Assembly: GCA_945897395.1 (NCBI GenBank)
Contig: CAMDFE010000072.1
Span: 1-7,205, forward strand
Length of the DNA stretch: 7,205 bases
Direction of reading: 5' to 3'
Origin: Chryseobacterium gleum
GTDB taxonomy: Bacteria; Bacteroidota; Bacteroidia; Flavobacteriales_D; Sanyastnellaceae
The notes under the pieces are model-generated. The model made no database searches. It worked only from the letters and a program-made list of their open reading frames with translations, and had not been told where the DNA came from. The position numbers and the translations under genes are program-made. Positions 4,609 through 7,205 of this stretch are shown here, piece by piece (positions within the stretch are counted from its first letter, which is position 1; every line of letters begins with the position of its first letter).

Positions 4609-6657
4609 ATGAAGTCACCGAAAAGACACCTTGTAACCTCAGCTCTTCCATACGCGAATGGTCCTATACACATTGGACACATAGCAGGTGCATATTTGCC
4701 TGCCGATATTTACGTTCGCTATTTAAGAGGGAAGGAAAAGGACGTGGCTTTTATCTGTGGATCCGACGAACATGGCGCTGCCATTACGCTACGCGCAAAG
4801 AAGGAAGGAAAGACTCCTCGCGAAATAGTAGATTTTTATCACAAGCTCATGGGCGATGCATTTCGCGATTTCGGAATTTCCTTCGATGAATATTACAGAA
4901 CATCGTCTCCGGAACACATTGAAATGAGTCAGGAAATTTTTCTTGAGTTGAAAGAAAAAGGTATTCTCGAAACACAGCGATCTGAGCAGTATTTCGATGC
5001 AGAAGCACAACAGTTTTTAGCGGACAGATATATCACAGGAACTTGTCCGAAGTGCTCGAGTGAAAAGGCTTACGGAGACCAATGTGAGAAATGTGGTTCA
5101 ACATTAAGTCCAACAGAATTAATCAATCCCGTTTCTACATTAAGTGGAAGCACGCCTATTCTAAAAGAAACTACGCACTGGTATTTGCCTATGCAACACC
5201 ACAGCGAGTGGGTGCGCGATTTTATTGAAAATGGAAAGCTAAACGGAGAACAACATCACGATCCTTCGAAGTGGAAGTCGCATGTGGTTGGACAGTGTTT
5301 AAGTTGGATCGACGGAGGTCTTCAAGCCCGCGCTATGACGCGCGATTTGGACTGGGGAGTTCCAGTTCCGGGTGAAGAAGGAAAGGTTTTGTACGTGTGG
5401 CTCGATGCGCCTATTGGCTACATCACCAACACGAAAGTGTGGGCTGAAAAGAACGGAAAGAATTGGGAAGACTATTGGAAGAACGATGAAACTGAAATGG
5501 TTCATTTCATCGGGAAAGACAACATTGTTTTCCATTGCATTATATTTCCAATTATATTGAAATCACACGGTGGGTTCAATCTGCCAGTGAATGTTCCAGC
5601 CAATGAGTTCATGAATTTGGAAGGAGATAAAATTTCAACGTCACGAAATTGGGCCGTTTGGCTGCACGAGTATTTGGAAGATTTTCCGAATCGTCAAGAT
5701 GAAATGCGTTATGTTTTGGCTTCTATTATGCCGGAACAAAAAGACAGCGAGTTCACTTGGAACGACTTCAAAGACCGCGTGAACAATGAGCTTGCGGATA
5801 TTGTTGGAAATTTTGTAAACCGTGTTTTCGTTCTAACACACAAATATTACGAAGGAAAAGTTTCTAATCCAACGTTCGATTCTTCTTCTCAGTTTGAAGA
5901 AGCTCAAGCTGCCTTCAATACCATTGGTGAAAAGATTGAAGGATATCGTTTCCGTGAAGCACAGGCCTTGGCTATTCAATTGGCGCGTATTGGAAACAAG
6001 TTGCTCACCGAGACTGAACCTTGGAAACTTCAAAAGACCGAACCGGAAAAAACCGAAGGTATTTTGAATACGTGTATTCAGCTGGTTGCCGCTCTGTCTG
6101 TGGCTTTAGAACCTTTCCTTCCATATACAGCAAAGAAATTGAAAACAGGGTTGCAGTGGGAAGGAGTGAAGTGGGATGATGTGAATGTTTCACAATTAAT
6201 TCCAGCAGGACATACCATTGGTGAGCTGCCGATTCTCTTTCAAAAAATAACGGACGAGGAAGTTGCCATTCAAGTGGCGAAATTGGAAGCGTCCAAAGTT
6301 CACCCCGAGGTTGAGGTGGAAGCGATAAAACCGAATGTTTCGTTTGAAGATTTTCAGAATATGGATTTGCGCATTGCTGAAGTAATAGAAGCGCAGCGTG
6401 TTCCGAAGACTAAGAAATTGTTGCAATTGAAATTGCGTATCGGAACCGAAGAGCGCACCGTTATTTCGGGTATTGCTGAATCATACGAGCCCGAGCAAGT
6501 CGTGGGTAAGCAAGTATTATACTTAGCGAATTTAGCCCCAAGAGAGATCAAAGGTGTAGAGTCTTCAGGTATGATCTTAATGGCTGAAAACAACAAGGGA
6601 GAGCTTTCGTTGCTCTCCCCTGAACGTCCCGTTGAATCGGGAAATAGTGTACGCTAA
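4609..6657 (+). CDS. metG: Methionyl-tRNA synthetase
   Basis: Charges tRNA-Met with methionine in the cytoplasm. The 682 residues follow the zinc-binding MetG type. HIGH is at 21-24 in PYANGPIHIGH and GSDEHG at 51-56. The zinc knuckle cysteines are C146/C149 and C159/C162, with one CxxC pair on each side. The WIDGGLQARAMTRDLDWGVPVP block is at 233-254, and the KMSKS loop appears as KISTS (341-345). The anticodon-binding helical domain spans about 375-545. A C-terminal EMAP/Trbp111-like tRNA-binding domain, about 578-682, carries FQNMDLRIAEV and VISGIA. I chose ATG 4609 because the conserved RHLVTSALPYANG follows five residues later. An in-frame ATG at 4546 would add 21 poorly matching residues and overlap the start of the divergent gene. 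The stop is 2 bp from the convergent ftsZ stop, and the last 80 bases contain the putative ftsZ terminator on the other strand. Confidence 0.97.
   Translation: MKSPKRHLVTSALPYANGPIHIGHIAGAYLPADIYVRYLRGKEKDVAFICGSDEHGAAITLRAKKEGKTPREIVDFYHKLMGDAFRDFGISFDEYYRTSSPEHIEMSQEIFLELKEKGILETQRSEQYFDAEAQQFLADRYITGTCPKCSSEKAYGDQCEKCGSTLSPTELINPVSTLSGSTPILKETTHWYLPMQHHSEWVRDFIENGKLNGEQHHDPSKWKSHVVGQCLSWIDGGLQARAMTRDLDWGVPVPGEEGKVLYVWLDAPIGYITNTKVWAEKNGKNWEDYWKNDETEMVHFIGKDNIVFHCIIFPIILKSHGGFNLPVNVPANEFMNLEGDKISTSRNWAVWLHEYLEDFPNRQDEMRYVLASIMPEQKDSEFTWNDFKDRVNNELADIVGNFVNRVFVLTHKYYEGKVSNPTFDSSSQFEEAQAAFNTIGEKIEGYRFREAQALAIQLARIGNKLLTETEPWKLQKTEPEKTEGILNTCIQLVAALSVALEPFLPYTAKKLKTGLQWEGVKWDDVNVSQLIPAGHTIGELPILFQKITDEEVAIQVAKLEASKVHPEVEVEAIKPNVSFEDFQNMDLRIAEVIEAQRVPKTKKLLQLKLRIGTEERTVISGIAESYEPEQVVGKQVLYLANLAPREIKGVESSGMILMAENNKGELSLLSPERPVESGNSVR
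6587..6619 (-). terminator. Candidate intrinsic terminator of ftsZ, inside the end of metG
   Basis: On the minus strand the perfect 8-bp stem GGGAGAGC / GCTCTCCC with loop AACGAAA is followed by TTGTTGTTTT (8 T in 10). It starts 40 nt beyond the ftsZ stop codon. No T-run follows on the plus strand, so it is directional for ftsZ. It is encoded within metG codons for NKGELSLLS. The T-run is interrupted, so efficiency is uncertain. Confidence 0.6.
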
Positions 6658-6659
6658 GA

Positions 6660-7205
6660 TCAGTCTACATTATCGTGTAAGAATGGATTGTTCGTGCGCA
6701 ATTCAATTCGTGTATTTCCATTCTCATCTGTTACTTCTCTTGAGATTGTGCGAGAAACTGTGTTTTCACTTGAGTGATTTCCTTCGTCAAGCGTAACTTT
6801 TCTTCTCATGAATGCAGGCTCGCTTTCCAATTCATTCAATCCGTTTGGAGACTTCATGCGCATAGTGTATTCACGAATACGTGCTTCACGCTCTTTGTTG
6901 CGGGCTTGTAGTTCTGTGCGAGGTGGACGATTTTCAGTAGCAACTTCTTGTTTGAAAGTCATTTGTACCTCAGGAACCTCGCGGTCAGAAGTAGGACGAA
7001 TGCTTTCGAACGCAGGAACGAATGGTGTCTCAGTTTCAGTGTTTTCTTGAATTTTAAATGTGCTCAACTCTGGAATTTCAGGTTCCTCTAATTCCATTTT
7101 CACGGTTTCTTCGTTGGCCAACTCAGCTTTTTCGAATTCAGCGAATGAAAATAAAGCCACTTGCTTAACAGGTTCTTCAACGGTTGGATTCGATTCAAAT
7201 GAGTT
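6660..7205 (-). CDS. ftsZ: Cell division protein FtsZ, C-terminal part only
   Basis: The minus strand is open from the right edge to TGA 6662-6660, giving 181 codons. The first is not a start, so the GTPase domain lies outside the window. What is visible is the long C-terminal extension typical of Bacteroidota FtsZ: an acidic, low-complexity linker (about residues 1-95), then a conserved basic block RIREYTMRMKSPNGLNELE and EPAFMRRKVTL (about 108-140), then the terminal peptide RTNNPFLHDNVD. From the family, FtsZ polymerises at mid-cell to form the division ring, and its C-terminal peptide binds membrane tethers such as FtsA. A GTG at 7160 is not a credible start because the reading frame continues upstream without a stop. 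The identification rests on the tail alone, but that tail is distinctive. It is convergent with metG, 2 bp apart. Confidence 0.9.
   Translation of the reverse strand, partial: NSFESNPTVEEPVKQVALFSFAEFEKAELANEETVKMELEEPEIPELSTFKIQENTETETPFVPAFESIRPTSDREVPEVQMTFKQEVATENRPPRTELQARNKEREARIREYTMRMKSPNGLNELESEPAFMRRKVTLDEGNHSSENTVSRTISREVTDENGNTRIELRTNNPFLHDNVD

Noticed and set aside
1..7205. Mobile element, CRISPR array, tRNA/rRNA, toxin-antitoxin or defence genes
   Set aside because: No repeats with regular spacing, terminal inverted repeats, transposase-like frames or RNA gene signatures were seen; every stretch is accounted for by housekeeping or conserved genes.

Overview
The window looks like ordinary housekeeping chromosome from a Bacteroidota bacterium, most likely of the order Flavobacteriales. 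Four things point there: an FtsZ C-terminal tail ending in NNPFLHDNVD, an IPExxVDY-family gene directly ahead of pyruvate kinase, a DUF5522 gene with its RGHCC...CKHCPYG motif, and three sites with the Bacteroidota sigma-factor -7 consensus TANNTTTG. Moderate G+C and A-rich, Shine-Dalgarno-poor start regions agree. I cannot name the genus.

Layout from left to right. A BBP2/OmpL-like outer-membrane beta-barrel gene (minus strand) is cut by the left edge. A 56-residue DUF5522 gene lies just upstream of it on the same strand. A PLP-dependent D-cysteine desulfhydrase / ACC deaminase-family gene (plus strand) starts only 9 bp from the DUF5522 start. It runs convergently into pyk and overlaps it tail to tail by 14 bp. 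The minus-strand run LD-carboxypeptidase, IPExxVDY protein, pyruvate kinase fills positions 1768-4551. metG (plus) diverges from the LD-carboxypeptidase gene across a 57-bp gap and ends 2 bp from the convergent ftsZ, whose 5' part lies beyond the right edge. No stretch of 300 bases lacks a gene.

The genes cover central metabolism (pyruvate kinase), translation (methionyl-tRNA synthetase), the cell wall and division (LD-carboxypeptidase, FtsZ), amino-acid or sulfur metabolism (the PLP enzyme) and the outer membrane (porin-like protein). They do not look like a single pathway.

The most interesting signals are regulatory and architectural. At both convergent junctions the minus-strand gene appears to be ended by an intrinsic terminator lying about 40 nt past its stop codon, inside the coding sequence of the opposing gene. 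An 11-bp perfect inverted repeat overlaps a 14-bp palindrome early in the LD-carboxypeptidase gene. The short gap before the IPExxVDY-pyk pair is almost filled by two adjacent inverted repeats around a -7 box. I found no mobile element, CRISPR array, RNA gene, phage gene or defence system, and no sign of a wholly new multi-gene system.
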